This document shows positions 24,499-32,898 of a stretch of 64,000 nucleotides of DNA, one piece after another; within the stretch, counting starts at the first letter, position 1, and every line of letters begins with the position of its first letter. Source of the DNA: Cryobacterium tagatosivorans. Lineage in GTDB: Bacteria; Actinomycetota; Actinomycetes; Actinomycetales; Microbacteriaceae. The notes under the pieces are model-generated. The model did no database searches. It was given only the letters and a program-made list of their open reading frames with translations, and was not told where the DNA came from. The position numbers and the translations under genes were made by a program. Location of the stretch: contig NZ_SOEZ01000057.1 in the NCBI RefSeq assembly GCF_004402215.1, forward strand, positions 61,422 through 125,421, read 5' to 3'.

Positions 24499-26313
24499 TC
24501 AGCTGCGGCCGAGGCGGCGGCGCAGCAGGTCGATCCGCTTCTGCAGCTGGGTGACGCTGGCCTGCGCGACGGCCGGGCCGCCGCACTCGCGGCGGAGTTC
24601 CGCGTGCACCATGCCGTGTGGCTCGTCCGCCATCTTCGACCACATGCCCACCAGGCTCGCCAGCAGGGTGCGCTGCTCCTTGAGGGTGCGGTAGAGCGGC
24701 GGCGGATCCTCCGGGGCGATCTCCCCGGTCACGGGATCCTTCCGCTTGTCGGTGGAGCGCCTGGACTGCCGGTGCTGCCGTTGGCGCAGCAGCTCGGAGA
24801 CCTGCTCCGGCTCAAGCAGGCCGGGAATCCCGATGAAGTCGAACTCCTCGTCGGTGCCCGGTTCGGCCAGCTCGCCGAACTCGTCGCCGTTGAACATGAC
24901 CATGTCGAAGGTCGCCTGGGAGTCGATGGCCTGCCAGGTGAACTCCTCGCCGAGGTCGTCGGAGGCCTTCTCCTGGGTGTTGGCCGCGGCCACCATGGCG
25001 TCTTCGGGGTTGTACATCCCGTCATCGCCGTCGTCGCGGTTGCTGCGGTCGAGCGCGTGGTCGCGCTCCAGTTCGAGGGCGTTGGCCAGGCTCAGCAGGC
25101 CGGGAACGTTCGGCAGGAAGATCGACGCGGTCTCGCCGCGGCGACGGGCGCGCACGAACCGGCCGATCGCCTGCGCGAAGAACAGCGGGGTGGAGGCACT
25201 GGTCGCGTAGACCCCCACGGCCAGGCGCGGAACGTCGACGCCCTCGGACACCATCCGCACCGCGACCATCCAGCGGCTGGTGTTGTGCGAGAACTCGTCG
25301 ATCCGGTCGCTCGACTCCTTCTCGTCGGAGAGCACGACCGTCACCTTCTCGCCGGAGATCTCCTCGAGGATGGCCGCGTATGCCCGCGCGGTGGTCTGGT
25401 CGGTCGCGATGACGAGCCCGCCGGCGTCCGGGATGCCGTGCCGCACCTCGGTGAGGCGGATGTCGGCCGCCCGCAGCACGGCCGGGATCCACTGCCCGGT
25501 GGGTTCCAGCGCCGTGCGCCAGGCCTGGGAGGTGATGTCCTTGGTGTTGCCCTCGCCGAGCTTGGCTTCCATCTCGTCGCCGGCCCGCGTGCGCCACTTC
25601 ATGTGACCGGCGTAGACCATGAACATGACCGGGCGCACGACGCCGTCTTCGAGGGCGCGCCCGTAGCCGTAGTTGTAATCGCTCTGGGACAGCCGGATGC
25701 CGTGCTTGTCGGGCAGGTAGCTCACGAACGGGATCGGGGAGGTGTCCGACCGGAACGGAGTGCCGGTCAGGGACAGCCGCCGCGTCGCCGGTTCGAACGC
25801 CTCGCGGATCGCGTCGCCCCAGCTCAGGGCGTCACCGCCGTGGTGCACCTCGTCGAGGATCACCAGAGTGCGGCTGGATTGGGTCAGTTCCCGGTGCAGG
25901 GCGGCCCGGCTCGCGACCTGCGCGTAGGTCACGGCGACCCCGTGGTAGTGGTTGCCGTAGCGCCCGTTCGCGTTCTTGAACATCGGGTCCAGCCGGATCC
26001 CGGCGCGGGCGGCGGCGTCGGCCCACTGGCGCTTGAGGTGCTCGGTCGGCGCGACCACGGTGATCCGGTCGATCACCCGCCGCGCGCGGAGCTCCGCGGC
26101 CAGCCGCAGGGCGAACGTGGTCTTGCCTGCACCCGGGGTGGCGGCCGCGAGGAAGTCGCGGGGCTGGTGCAGGAAGTACGCCTCGAGGGCCTCCGCCTGC
26201 CAGGCCCGGAGTTTGCTGGCCGTACCCCAGGCAGCGCGTTCCGGAAATGACGGCGACAGGTGCTCTGCTGCACTTGTTCCCTGCGCAGGACCGAAAACGG
26301 GTGGAGTATTCAC
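24499..26313 (-). CDS. DEAD/DEAH-box superfamily II helicase
   Basis: The 604-residue SF2 helicase has motif Q/I at LRAWQAEALEAYF and TPGAGKT (Walker A, about 59-65), motif II DEVH at 154-157, motif III LTGTPF, and motif VI QAIGRFVRARR. The spacing and the DEVHH box recall XPB/UvsW-type DNA translocases. The C-terminal about 150 residues are acidic, then glutamine- and arginine-rich (LRQRQHRQSRRS), ending in a basic tail. The GTG at 26313 (VNTPPVFG) is the preferred start; the frame stays open well upstream as a shadow of the GDSL gene. Its partner and substrate are unknown. Confidence 0.88.
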   Translation of the reverse strand: MNTPPVFGPAQGTSAAEHLSPSFPERAAWGTASKLRAWQAEALEAYFLHQPRDFLAAATPGAGKTTFALRLAAELRARRVIDRITVVAPTEHLKRQWADAAARAGIRLDPMFKNANGRYGNHYHGVAVTYAQVASRAALHRELTQSSRTLVILDEVHHGGDALSWGDAIREAFEPATRRLSLTGTPFRSDTSPIPFVSYLPDKHGIRLSQSDYNYGYGRALEDGVVRPVMFMVYAGHMKWRTRAGDEMEAKLGEGNTKDITSQAWRTALEPTGQWIPAVLRAADIRLTEVRHGIPDAGGLVIATDQTTARAYAAILEEISGEKVTVVLSDEKESSDRIDEFSHNTSRWMVAVRMVSEGVDVPRLAVGVYATSASTPLFFAQAIGRFVRARRRGETASIFLPNVPGLLSLANALELERDHALDRSNRDDGDDGMYNPEDAMVAAANTQEKASDDLGEEFTWQAIDSQATFDMVMFNGDEFGELAEPGTDEEFDFIGIPGLLEPEQVSELLRQRQHRQSRRSTDKRKDPVTGEIAPEDPPPLYRTLKEQRTLLASLVGMWSKMADEPHGMVHAELRRECGGPAVAQASVTQLQKRIDLLRRRLGRS

Positions 26314-26370
26314 TTCATAAGAACCTATCAAGTCGGACCGACACTTTCGCACGGAAGGGAATCCCGGGCC

Positions 26371-27159
26371 ATGTCCCAGCAGCAGCATCCCTGGTCGCGC
26401 TACGTGGCTCTCGGCGACTCCTTCACGGAAGGCATCGGCGACCCGGAGCCCGCCAGTCCCGGCGGGCACCGGGGCTGGGCCGACCGGGTGGCCGAGGTGC
26501 TCAGCCAGGGCACCGACGACCTCGCCTACGCGAATCTCGCCGTGCGCGGCAAACTGATCAGGCAAATCGTCACCGAGCAGGTCGGGCCGGCCCTCGCCCT
26601 GCGACCGGATCTCGTTACCTTGTCGGCCGGCGGCAACGACGTGATCCGCCCCGGCTCGGACCCGGACGTCATCGCCGCGCAGTGCGAGGTGGCGGTGCGG
26701 CGGCTCGCCGGGGACGGCGCGCAGGTCGTGCTCTTCACCGGGGCCGACATCGGCTTCTCCCCCGTCTTTCGGCACCTGCGGGGAAAGGTGGCCATCTACA
26801 ACGAGAACCTGCGGGCGATCGCGGCACGACACGACTGCGTCGTCGCCGACCTCTGGGCGCTCACCGAGTTGCAGGATGCACGGATGTGGGCGCCGGACCG
26901 GCTGCACCTGAACGCGCTCGGCCACCACACCGTCGCGCGCATGGTGCTCGCCTCCCTCAACGTGCCCAATTCGCTCGAACCCCAGCGGCCGGAGCCGATG
27001 ACGGGCACCACCTGGCGCCGGGCCAGGACGGACGACCTCGCCTGGGCGCGGGAATACCTCGTCCCGTGGGTGCTCCGGCGGGTGCGGCACCAGTCGTCCG
27101 GCGACCACGTGCTGCCCAAACGTCCCGAGGCGGCACCGTTCGGCCGGCTCCGGCCGTGA
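26371..27159 (+). CDS. SGNH/GDSL-family hydrolase
   Basis: The 262-residue protein opens with block I, YVALGDSFTEGIGD, with the nucleophile Ser at about residue 17. It also has ANLAVRGKL (block II), LSAGGNDVIRPG (block III) and DRLHLNALGHH (block V Asp-His), so the esterase site is complete. No signal peptide is seen, so it probably acts in the cytoplasm on an ester substrate that cannot be named. GGAAGGGA precedes the ATG at 26371. It is divergent from the helicase gene, with 57 nt between the start codons. Confidence 0.9.
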   Translation: MSQQQHPWSRYVALGDSFTEGIGDPEPASPGGHRGWADRVAEVLSQGTDDLAYANLAVRGKLIRQIVTEQVGPALALRPDLVTLSAGGNDVIRPGSDPDVIAAQCEVAVRRLAGDGAQVVLFTGADIGFSPVFRHLRGKVAIYNENLRAIAARHDCVVADLWALTELQDARMWAPDRLHLNALGHHTVARMVLASLNVPNSLEPQRPEPMTGTTWRRARTDDLAWAREYLVPWVLRRVRHQSSGDHVLPKRPEAAPFGRLRP

Positions 27160-27447
27160 ACTGACCTCCCAATCCCCCCCTGACCCGAACTCCCCCTTCG
27201 GCAAATCGCGGAGTTCAGGGTGGTGCGACAGCTCGCGGATCCCCGGTACCTGCTCTTTGTTGCAGTCGACTTACGCGAGATTCCCTTTCGGGCGGGGTAT
27301 GCGGGCACGACGTCCGGTTCGGACTCTCGCGTCCCTGGTGTTGTGCCCGATGGCCGTATATCGTCCGATTTGCGGGACACTCAGTGACGGCCGTGCCACA
27401 TTTTCCATGCTCGTGGGATAGTCAGGCGATGGAAGATCGCGAGATGG

Positions 27448-27930
27448 ATGCCGACATGCCTGCGTTCGAAGCGCACACGGGCGGTGCTGACAGACCTTGC
27501 GCGGCTCGCGCGAAGCCTCGCCGGCCCGGCCGCCCGATTCGACGAATCCATCATCGACTCGTGGCCGATGATTCGCATCCGGCCCGAGCGATCAGATGCG
27601 ATCGCGATCACCCTCGAAGTGGACCACTGGCTAATGCTCAGCGCGGGACACCACGGCGGTTGGTGGGAGCTGGATTGGGACAGTGAGGCCGACACGGAAC
27701 TTGCCCGTGATCTCATTGCCTCGATCATTGCGGGTCGAGTGGAAGAACGCTTCGGCGCATTTTGTTCCCGCGTCACAGTCACATTCCCGAACGGGTCGAA
27801 GGAATCCGAAACGGGTTGGGCCTGTTGTCTGGCGCTTCTTGTTCCTCAGCCAGGGTGGACGGTATGGGGCCGACGCCGCCGGTACGCACCCTATCTTTGG
27901 CCTGAAGTGAGGAGTGAGTCGCAGACATGA
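27448..27930 (+). CDS. Hypothetical protein
   Basis: I do not recognise this 160-residue protein. It has a basic N-terminus, a centre rich in Trp and acidic residues (LEVDHWLMLSAGHHGGWWEL, DWDSEADTELARDLI), and a C-terminal region with WACCLALLVPQPGW and WGRRRRYAPYLW. No membrane helix or signal is clear. The start is uncertain: the ATG at 27448 and a GTG at 27484 both fit. Its stop overlaps the next gene by 4 nt. Base composition is lower in GC than the flanking core genes, so a horizontally acquired pair is possible. Confidence 0.55.
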   Translation: MPTCLRSKRTRAVLTDLARLARSLAGPAARFDESIIDSWPMIRIRPERSDAIAITLEVDHWLMLSAGHHGGWWELDWDSEADTELARDLIASIIAGRVEERFGAFCSRVTVTFPNGSKESETGWACCLALLVPQPGWTVWGRRRRYAPYLWPEVRSESQT

Positions 27931-28289
27931 GATCAGATGAGCAGATGCTCGAGGACGTCGTCAACTATCGAGGCGACGTTCCGCGGGCAATTGTGCTGCT
28001 CAGAGAAGCGTTGGGGGACAGAGACGAAGATGCCGGACAGCACGTCCTCACGATCTGGGCCGCACGGGCCGTGACGATGATGTTCCACGCCGGCACCGTC
28101 AACGCCGACGACTGCAGGACATGGGCTCGCTTCCTCTTGGGACGCCGTGACGTGGCTCTCATGCCGGGCAGTGAGTACGAGATGCTCGAGTTCCTGGAAG
28201 ATTGGAGCTTTCCAGACGTCGGTGGACCGATCGACGCCGATTCGGTCAGCGTCTGGCAGTTGCGCTTCGATTCAATGGAGTTCGGGTAG
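27927..28289 (+). CDS. Hypothetical acidic protein
   Basis: This 120-residue acidic protein starts at the ATG overlapping the previous stop (ATGA). It looks wholly helical (DEQMLEDVVNYRGDVPRAIV, LTIWAARAVTMMF, TWARFLLGRRDV) and ends with EYEMLEFLEDWSFPDVGG. The size and acidity recall small immunity or DUF-type partner proteins, but I can point to no family. Translational coupling suggests it acts with the upstream protein. A 93-nt gap separates it from the oppositely oriented Doc toxin gene. Confidence 0.6.
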   Translation: MRSDEQMLEDVVNYRGDVPRAIVLLREALGDRDEDAGQHVLTIWAARAVTMMFHAGTVNADDCRTWARFLLGRRDVALMPGSEYEMLEFLEDWSFPDVGGPIDADSVSVWQLRFDSMEFG

Positions 28290-28382
28290 GACGGCTGCGA
28301 ACCGTCCTCGCGCGACTTGACGGCTCACGAGGACGGCGGCCATCCGTATGGGGTTCCCGACTGTCGAGTCGGCCGCGGCGCC

Positions 28383-28760
28383 TCAGCGCTCTTCGCTGCC
28401 TCGTGCAATTCGGTCAGCGATATCGGAAACGTCATCAAGGCGCCCGGAAGCAACATCCATGATGAACTCGTAGGCATCATCATTGGACCAGGTCAACCGT
28501 CTTCCGTTCATACCCAGGAAGGCGATCAGTGCAGCGAGACTCAGCCGTTTGTTACCGTCAATCAAGCCGTGATTGCGGGCCAAGGAATGCGTCATTGCCG
28601 CGGCCTTCTCATTGAGGCTCCCGTAGGCGTCCCTTCCGAATGCGCTCGAGCGCGGACGGGCCAGCGCCGACTCAAGCAATCCCTGGTCCCGGACCGGCAT
28701 GTCTCCCCCGAGGGCTCGCTGCCCGACGTAGAGGAGATCCGCGGAGGTGAGATAGATCAC
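28383..28760 (-). CDS. Doc-family (Fic-fold) toxin
   Basis: Doc toxins phosphorylate the elongation factor EF-Tu to stop translation. The 125-residue protein begins YLTSADLLYVGQRALG, with GLLESALARPRSSAFG as usual for Doc. The catalytic loop reads HGLIDGNKR, equivalent to HxFxDGNKR except that Leu replaces the usual Phe, a change common in actinobacterial Doc homologues. It follows the ribbon-helix-helix gene with a 4-nt ATGA overlap, the expected antitoxin-first order. Confidence 0.9.
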   Translation of the reverse strand: MIYLTSADLLYVGQRALGGDMPVRDQGLLESALARPRSSAFGRDAYGSLNEKAAAMTHSLARNHGLIDGNKRLSLAALIAFLGMNGRRLTWSNDDAYEFIMDVASGRLDDVSDIADRIARGSEER

Positions 28761-28960
28761 TTTCCGAGACGTTCAAGCGCTTCCGCGTAGCGCGGGAGCT
28801 GCTCGTCAAGGACACTGCTCAGTAGGTCCTGGCGACTGTGGTTCTCGACGTATTCACGCACCGCCTGCTTGGCGACGTCCTGCATGGACCGTCTCTCGTA
28901 TTCGGCACGGCGACGCAGGGCGTCCGCCTCAACATCAGTCAAGCGAAGGGTCATGGGCAT
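28757..28960 (-). CDS. Ribbon-helix-helix antitoxin of the Doc toxin
   Basis: The small protein (about 67 residues) opens MTLRLTDVEADALRRRA, then EYERRSMQDVAKQAVREYVE, a typical Arc/MetJ/CopG DNA-binding fold. The C-terminal helix (LLSSVLDEQLPRYAEALERL) would wrap the toxin. Start options in frame are GTG 28966, ATG 28960 and ATG 28954; I use 28960. Phd-type antitoxins more often accompany Doc, so this is an RHH-Doc pairing. A palindrome immediately upstream is its likely operator. Confidence 0.85.
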   Translation of the reverse strand: MPMTLRLTDVEADALRRRAEYERRSMQDVAKQAVREYVENHSRQDLLSSVLDEQLPRYAEALERLGK

Positions 28961-28968
28961 GGACACAT

Positions 28969-28986
28969 GGTATCACCGGTGACACC
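28969..28986. promoter_or_regulatory. Palindromic operator of the RHH-Doc module
   Basis: GGTATCACCGGTGACACC is an 18-bp palindrome with one imperfect pair, ending 2-9 nt from the possible antitoxin starts. On the minus strand it reads GGTGTCACCGGTGATACC and overlaps a plausible -10 (GATACC). RHH antitoxins bind such half-sites and repress their own genes; binding here is inferred. Confidence 0.55.
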
Positions 28987-29041
28987 GTTGTCCGTCGGGT
29001 CCGATGCGGGTTCCCCTTGAGGATGAGGACGCTCATTGACG

Positions 29042-29443
29042 TCAGCTTGCGGTTAGCGCGTCGAGATTTGCGAGCGGCACGACACCTTTGGCCCTCATTG
29101 CCAACCCGGGGTCGACTGTGACCAGGGCGTCGGCCTGAAGCTCGGTGACGGCCAGGTATTCCGCGTCGTACGTTGTCTCCCAACCCTGCTCGCGTGCGAT
29201 CCTCCAAGCAGTCCGGTGTGACACCCGGTCACCGAGCAACCTCATCTTCAGTTCGGTCAGGCGGCGGTGGTGCTGAAGTGCCAGATCCTCGGTGAGGTCA
29301 CCGTTGAGTACTGCCTCGAATAGCAGCGAGAGCGCCTGCGAGCGGATGAGGTTCGGGGCGACGATCTGATGCTCGGGGCTGGGCTGGATGCCGTTGGCGA
29401 CGATGTGCAGGAGCGTAGGCGCGTCGATCACGTAACGGGTCAT
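29042..29443 (-). CDS. PIN-domain protein (VapC-like ribonuclease toxin)
   Basis: The 133-residue protein has the PIN-domain layout: VIDAPTLLHIV supplies the first Asp, EAVLNGDLTED an intermediate acidic position, and TYDAEYLAVTELQADALVTVDPG the last acidic positions. Such proteins cleave tRNA or rRNA and are normally preceded by a small antitoxin gene. Here the DNA upstream of its ATG is degenerate and shows no antitoxin. The next gene downstream on the same strand, 75 nt away, is the RHH antitoxin of Doc. It may be orphaned or may share that antitoxin. Confidence 0.8.
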   Translation of the reverse strand: MTRYVIDAPTLLHIVANGIQPSPEHQIVAPNLIRSQALSLLFEAVLNGDLTEDLALQHHRRLTELKMRLLGDRVSHRTAWRIAREQGWETTYDAEYLAVTELQADALVTVDPGLAMRAKGVVPLANLDALTAS

Positions 29444-29460
29444 GTCGGAACTTTACGCGG

Positions 29461-29867
29461 GAAAACGGGCAGCCGACGAAGGTCAGCGGCCACCAATGGC
29501 GCAACAGGAGCGCCCCGGCCTGCGAGAGGGCCGCCGACACGCCCTGCACGGCCAGCGAGGCGCCGGTGCGAGCAGGGTTGCGGCTGCGGCCGAGCTGCGC
29601 GGTGATCCGCGCGGCGGCGACGAGCGAGATCGCGGATCCACCGGGTCGGCCAGGCCCAGTTCGAGCAACCGGTCGGCGAGCAGGACGCCGACACGGCCCG
29701 CACTCCCATGGATGCCAGGCGGGGCATGAGCTCGGAGAGGGGAGCCCGGTTGCCCGCAACGGCACGGGACGGGTCGACGGCCGCCGGGGTGAGGTGGAGC
29801 ACGCGGTGCTGAACGGCGAGCTGGTGGCGGACTTCATCCGCCGGGGTGCGGGGTCCGCGCCGCGCGC
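29461..29867 (-). pseudogene. Frameshifted gene remnant, possibly FhuF-like iron reductase; otherwise no gene in this gap
   Basis: This 400-nt gap has no intact reading frame with a good start. On the minus strand three frames in succession give protein-like pieces: APLSELMPRLASMG, then VGVLLADRLLELGLADPVD, then RITAQLGRSRNPARTGASLA continuing VQGVSAALSQAGALL. Read together they resemble the N-terminal part of FhuF-like (2Fe-2S) ferric reductases (ASLxxQGxxAxL pattern). The cysteine-rich C-terminus is missing and the remnant ends where the PIN gene begins. The family assignment is tentative. Confidence 0.3.
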
Positions 29868-31103
29868 CTAACCGTCGGCGTTCAACTCGCCGGGATGCGA
29901 GAAACGCCAGGCCGGTCCCGGGTCACTGATCGTGCGGTCAAGCACGAGCGGCACGCTGACGGTCCGGTCGCCGACCCGGAACTCGACCGAGCCGACGGTG
30001 TCCTTCCTGGTGCCCAGGGCCAGCGCCCTGGCCGTCGCGACGCCGGAGACGGGCGTGTCGGACCAGACCAGGGCGGATGCCGCCCGGGAGGCGACGGCGC
30101 TGCTCTCCTGGCCCCAGGCGGTGGCGTAGCTGCCGAAGGCCCTGCCCTTCTCGGTCAGGGTGACCTCACGGAATCCCGCCTTCGCGGTGGTGATCAGGGC
30201 GGCCACGGCCCGGTTCACGTCGCCGTGGGTGGCGCCGCCGAGCACGACGCCGACCAGGGTCACCGTGCGGTCTCCGACCTTCAGGTCGGTGGAGAAGAGC
30301 AGGCAGGCGCCGGCCTCGTCGGTCGTGCCGGTCTTGATCCCGTCGACGCCGTACCGGCCGAGCAGTTTGTTGGTGTTCTTGACGGCGCCGATGACCGGGA
30401 GCTTCGCGCTCGGCTCGGACACGATAGAGGCCAGCGCCGGGTCGGTGACGGCGAGCTTGCCGATCTCGACGAGGTCGGCCGGGCTGCTCCGGCTGGACGT
30501 CGACAGGCCGCTCGTGTCGGCCACCACGGTGTCGTCCAGGCCGTTCTTCGCCAGCCAGCCCTTCGCGGCCGCCAGGTAGGCGTCGAGGGAGCCGTAGGCC
30601 CAGACGGCGAGGGACAGGGCATAGTTGTTCGCCGAGGGCAGCAGCATGGCTTCGAGGGCCTGGCGCTCGGTGAGGACCATGCCGGCGACGACCGGGGCGA
30701 CCGAGCCGTTCTCGGCGATGACGTCGTAGTAGATCGCCACGTCGGCGTCGGTGAAGGTGATGTCCGGTCCGGGGTCGCCGCCGGCGAGCGGTTTCGCGTC
30801 GAGCACGACGAGCGCGGTCACGGTCTTGGTCACGCTGGCGATCGGCACGGATTCCGCGGCGCCGGACGAGCCCAGGACGCCGGGGAAGCCGACGGCCCCG
30901 ATCGCGCTCGAACCGAAGCCGGGCCAGTCGGGTTGCGCCGCGGCCTGGGTCAGCGCGGCCGGCTGGGTCAGCGCGGCGGCTTCGGACGGAACGGGGGCCA
31001 GACCGGTCGTCGCGAGGTACCCGACGAGCGTCAGGACGACCGCCAGGGCGCTGAAGAAGACGATCCGGCGCCGGCGAAAGATCTGGCGTCGGGTCAGCGG
31101 CAT
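29868..31103 (-). CDS. D-alanyl-D-alanine carboxypeptidase (peptidase S11, penicillin-binding protein)
   Basis: This enzyme trims the terminal D-Ala of peptidoglycan stem peptides outside the membrane. The 411-residue protein has an N-terminal basic segment and one membrane helix or signal anchor (residues 13-32). All three penicillin-binding motifs are present: SVTK at 90-93, SAN at 157-159 and KTG at 257-259. The C-terminal about 120 residues form a beta-rich domain. I chose the ATG at 31103 because it begins directly before RRQIFRRRRIVFF. It lies 26 nt downstream of the TrmH-type methyltransferase gene on the same strand. Confidence 0.92.
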   Translation of the reverse strand: MPLTRRQIFRRRRIVFFSALAVVLTLVGYLATTGLAPVPSEAAALTQPAALTQAAAQPDWPGFGSSAIGAVGFPGVLGSSGAAESVPIASVTKTVTALVVLDAKPLAGGDPGPDITFTDADVAIYYDVIAENGSVAPVVAGMVLTERQALEAMLLPSANNYALSLAVWAYGSLDAYLAAAKGWLAKNGLDDTVVADTSGLSTSSRSSPADLVEIGKLAVTDPALASIVSEPSAKLPVIGAVKNTNKLLGRYGVDGIKTGTTDEAGACLLFSTDLKVGDRTVTLVGVVLGGATHGDVNRAVAALITTAKAGFREVTLTEKGRAFGSYATAWGQESSAVASRAASALVWSDTPVSGVATARALALGTRKDTVGSVEFRVGDRTVSVPLVLDRTISDPGPAWRFSHPGELNADG

Positions 31104-31129
31104 CCCCCGATTGTACCGTCCGTCGCCCG

Positions 31130-31933
31130 TCACCGGCGCAGGGCCCACAGGGCGACGGCGCTGGCGGAGGCCACATTGAGCGAGTCAACCCCGTGCTGCA
31201 TGGGGATGGTGACGACGGTGTCGGCGGCAGCGAGGGCCCGGCTGCTGAGCCCGTCGCCCTCCGTGCCCAGGATCAGCGCGAGGCGCTCCGGCGGCTCGGC
31301 GGCGAAGCGGTCCAGGGTGACCGCGTCCTCGGACAGCGCCAGGGCGGCCAGGTGGAAGCCCGCGTTCCCGAGGAGCGGCGCCGCCTCGTCCCACTCCGGC
31401 AGCCGGGTCCACGGCACCTGGAGCACGGTGCCCATGCTGACCCGCACGCTCCGGCGGTAGAGCGGGTCGGCGCAGCGCGGCGTGATCAGCACGGCGTCGG
31501 CACCGAGGCCCGCGACGGCCCGGAAGATGGCTCCCACGTTCGTGTGGTCGACGATGTCTTCGAGGATGACGATACGCCGGGCATCCCGGATCAGGTCGGC
31601 CGGCGGAACGAGCGGCGGCCGGTGCATAGCGGCGAGGGCGCCTCGGTGCAGGTTGTAGCCGGTGAGCTTCTCCAGCAGGTACGGCGCGCCGACGTAGACG
31701 GGCACATCGGGCCAGTCGGCCAGGAGCGGAGCCACGTCGGGCAGCCACTGCTCCTGCACGAGCAGCGACCGCGGCCGGTGGCCGGCGGCCAGGGCGCGGG
31801 TGATCACCTTGCTCGACTCGGCGATGTACAGCCCGCCGGCCGGTTCGGAGACCCGGCGCAGCGCGACATCCGTCAGCCGTGAGTAGTCGGCCAGGCCGGG
31901 CAGGTCGAGGTCTGCAATGGGAACGATCCGCAC
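31130..31933 (-). CDS. TrmH/SpoU-family RNA 2'-O-methyltransferase
   Basis: SPOUT enzymes of this type methylate ribose in tRNA or 23S rRNA using SAM in a trefoil knot. The 267-residue protein has a substrate-binding N-domain (YIAESSKVITRALAAGHRP) and the SPOUT motifs HTNVGAIFRAVAGLGADAV, LILGTEGDGLSSRAL and IPMQHGVDSLNVASASAVAL. The GTG at 31933, with AGAAGG seven bases upstream, gives the conserved start RIVPIADL. The exact target nucleotide cannot be told. It may be co-transcribed with the carboxypeptidase gene. Confidence 0.92.
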   Translation of the reverse strand: MRIVPIADLDLPGLADYSRLTDVALRRVSEPAGGLYIAESSKVITRALAAGHRPRSLLVQEQWLPDVAPLLADWPDVPVYVGAPYLLEKLTGYNLHRGALAAMHRPPLVPPADLIRDARRIVILEDIVDHTNVGAIFRAVAGLGADAVLITPRCADPLYRRSVRVSMGTVLQVPWTRLPEWDEAAPLLGNAGFHLAALALSEDAVTLDRFAAEPPERLALILGTEGDGLSSRALAAADTVVTIPMQHGVDSLNVASASAVALWALRR

Positions 31934-32039
31934 GGTACTGCCTTCTGTTCGAGGTGGTGTCCCGTCCAGACTGCCAGTTTCGCGTAACAAAGACGTAAAG
32001 CGGCGAGTTTAGACTCGGTACAGGCGAGGATGGAGCACT

Positions 32040-32888
32040 ATGAGCATCGAGACCCTGCAGGCCGCGGCTGTGGCCGAGGAGGCGCTCGACGCCGTGTCCG
32101 AGATCCTGCGCGGACGCGTCGTGGCGGTGCTCACCGGCGCCGGCCTGAGCACGGATTCCGGCATCCCCGACTACCGCGGGAACGGCGCGCCCAAGCGCTC
32201 CCCGATGACCTTCCAGACCTTCGTCGGCGATGAGGCGGCGCGCAAGCGCTACTGGGCCGGCAGCCACCTCGGCTGGCGTCGCTTCCGGGCGGCCGAACCG
32301 AACCTGGGCCACCATTCGCTCGTGCGGCTCGAGGCGAGCGGGATCATCTCGGGCGTCATCACCCAGAACGTCGACGGCCTGCACACCCGGGCAGGGTCGC
32401 GCCACGTCGTGGACCTGCACGGGTCGATGGACCGGGTCGTCTGCCTGTCCTGCGGCCAGGCGTTCGGCCGCGACAGCGTCGCGTCGCGGCTCGAAGCGGC
32501 CAACCCCTCGCTCGGCTCCGCGGAGGCTGTGAGCATCAACCCGGACGGCGACGCGGAGGTACACGACATCGACGGATTCTCCGTGCCGGCCTGCACCGTC
32601 TGCGGCGGGATGCTCAAACCCAATGTGGTGTTCTTCGGCGAACTCGTGCCCACCGAGAAGTTCACCGAGGCCTCCGCCCTCGTCCAGGCCGCCGACGCCC
32701 TGATCGTGGCGGGTTCGTCCCTGGCCGTGAACTCGGGCATCCGGTTGCTCGAGCAGGCCCGGCGGCGCAAACTCCCCATCGTGGTGATCAACCGCGGCGT
32801 CACCAAGGGCGACGGCCGCGCGCTTGTTAAGCTGGAGGCCGGCACTTCCGAGACGCTCGCCGGACTGGCGGCGCGTCTCGCCGACTGA
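32040..32888 (+). CDS. Sir2-family NAD-dependent protein deacylase
   Basis: Sirtuins remove acyl groups from lysine using NAD+. The 282-residue protein shows LTGAGLSTDSGIPDYRG (NAD loop), TQNVDGLHTRAG (Asn-Asp of the active site), DLHGSMDRVVCLSCGQ with the catalytic His and the first zinc pair, PACTVCGGMLKPNVVFFGE with the second zinc pair, and IVAGSSLAVNSG. All catalytic and zinc residues are present. The layout (RYWAGSHLGWRRF) fits the bacterial class II (SIRT4-like) group, so deacetylation may not be its main activity. It is followed after 10 nt by a phosphatase gene. Confidence 0.93.
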   Translation: MSIETLQAAAVAEEALDAVSEILRGRVVAVLTGAGLSTDSGIPDYRGNGAPKRSPMTFQTFVGDEAARKRYWAGSHLGWRRFRAAEPNLGHHSLVRLEASGIISGVITQNVDGLHTRAGSRHVVDLHGSMDRVVCLSCGQAFGRDSVASRLEAANPSLGSAEAVSINPDGDAEVHDIDGFSVPACTVCGGMLKPNVVFFGELVPTEKFTEASALVQAADALIVAGSSLAVNSGIRLLEQARRRKLPIVVINRGVTKGDGRALVKLEAGTSETLAGLAARLAD

Positions 32889-32898
32889 AGGGTCGACC

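Noticed and set aside
24499..27204. 901-codon version of the helicase
   Set aside because: The extra N-terminal part is antisense to the GDSL hydrolase and shows no homology. The GTG at 26313 gives a normal helicase start.
27160..27447. 288-nt gap searched for a tRNA or small RNA
   Set aside because: No cloverleaf or TTCGAATC-type arm was found. Only weak inverted repeats (GAACTCC/GGAGTTC and CGGGCACGAC/GTTGTGCCCG) are present, perhaps a terminator for the GDSL gene.
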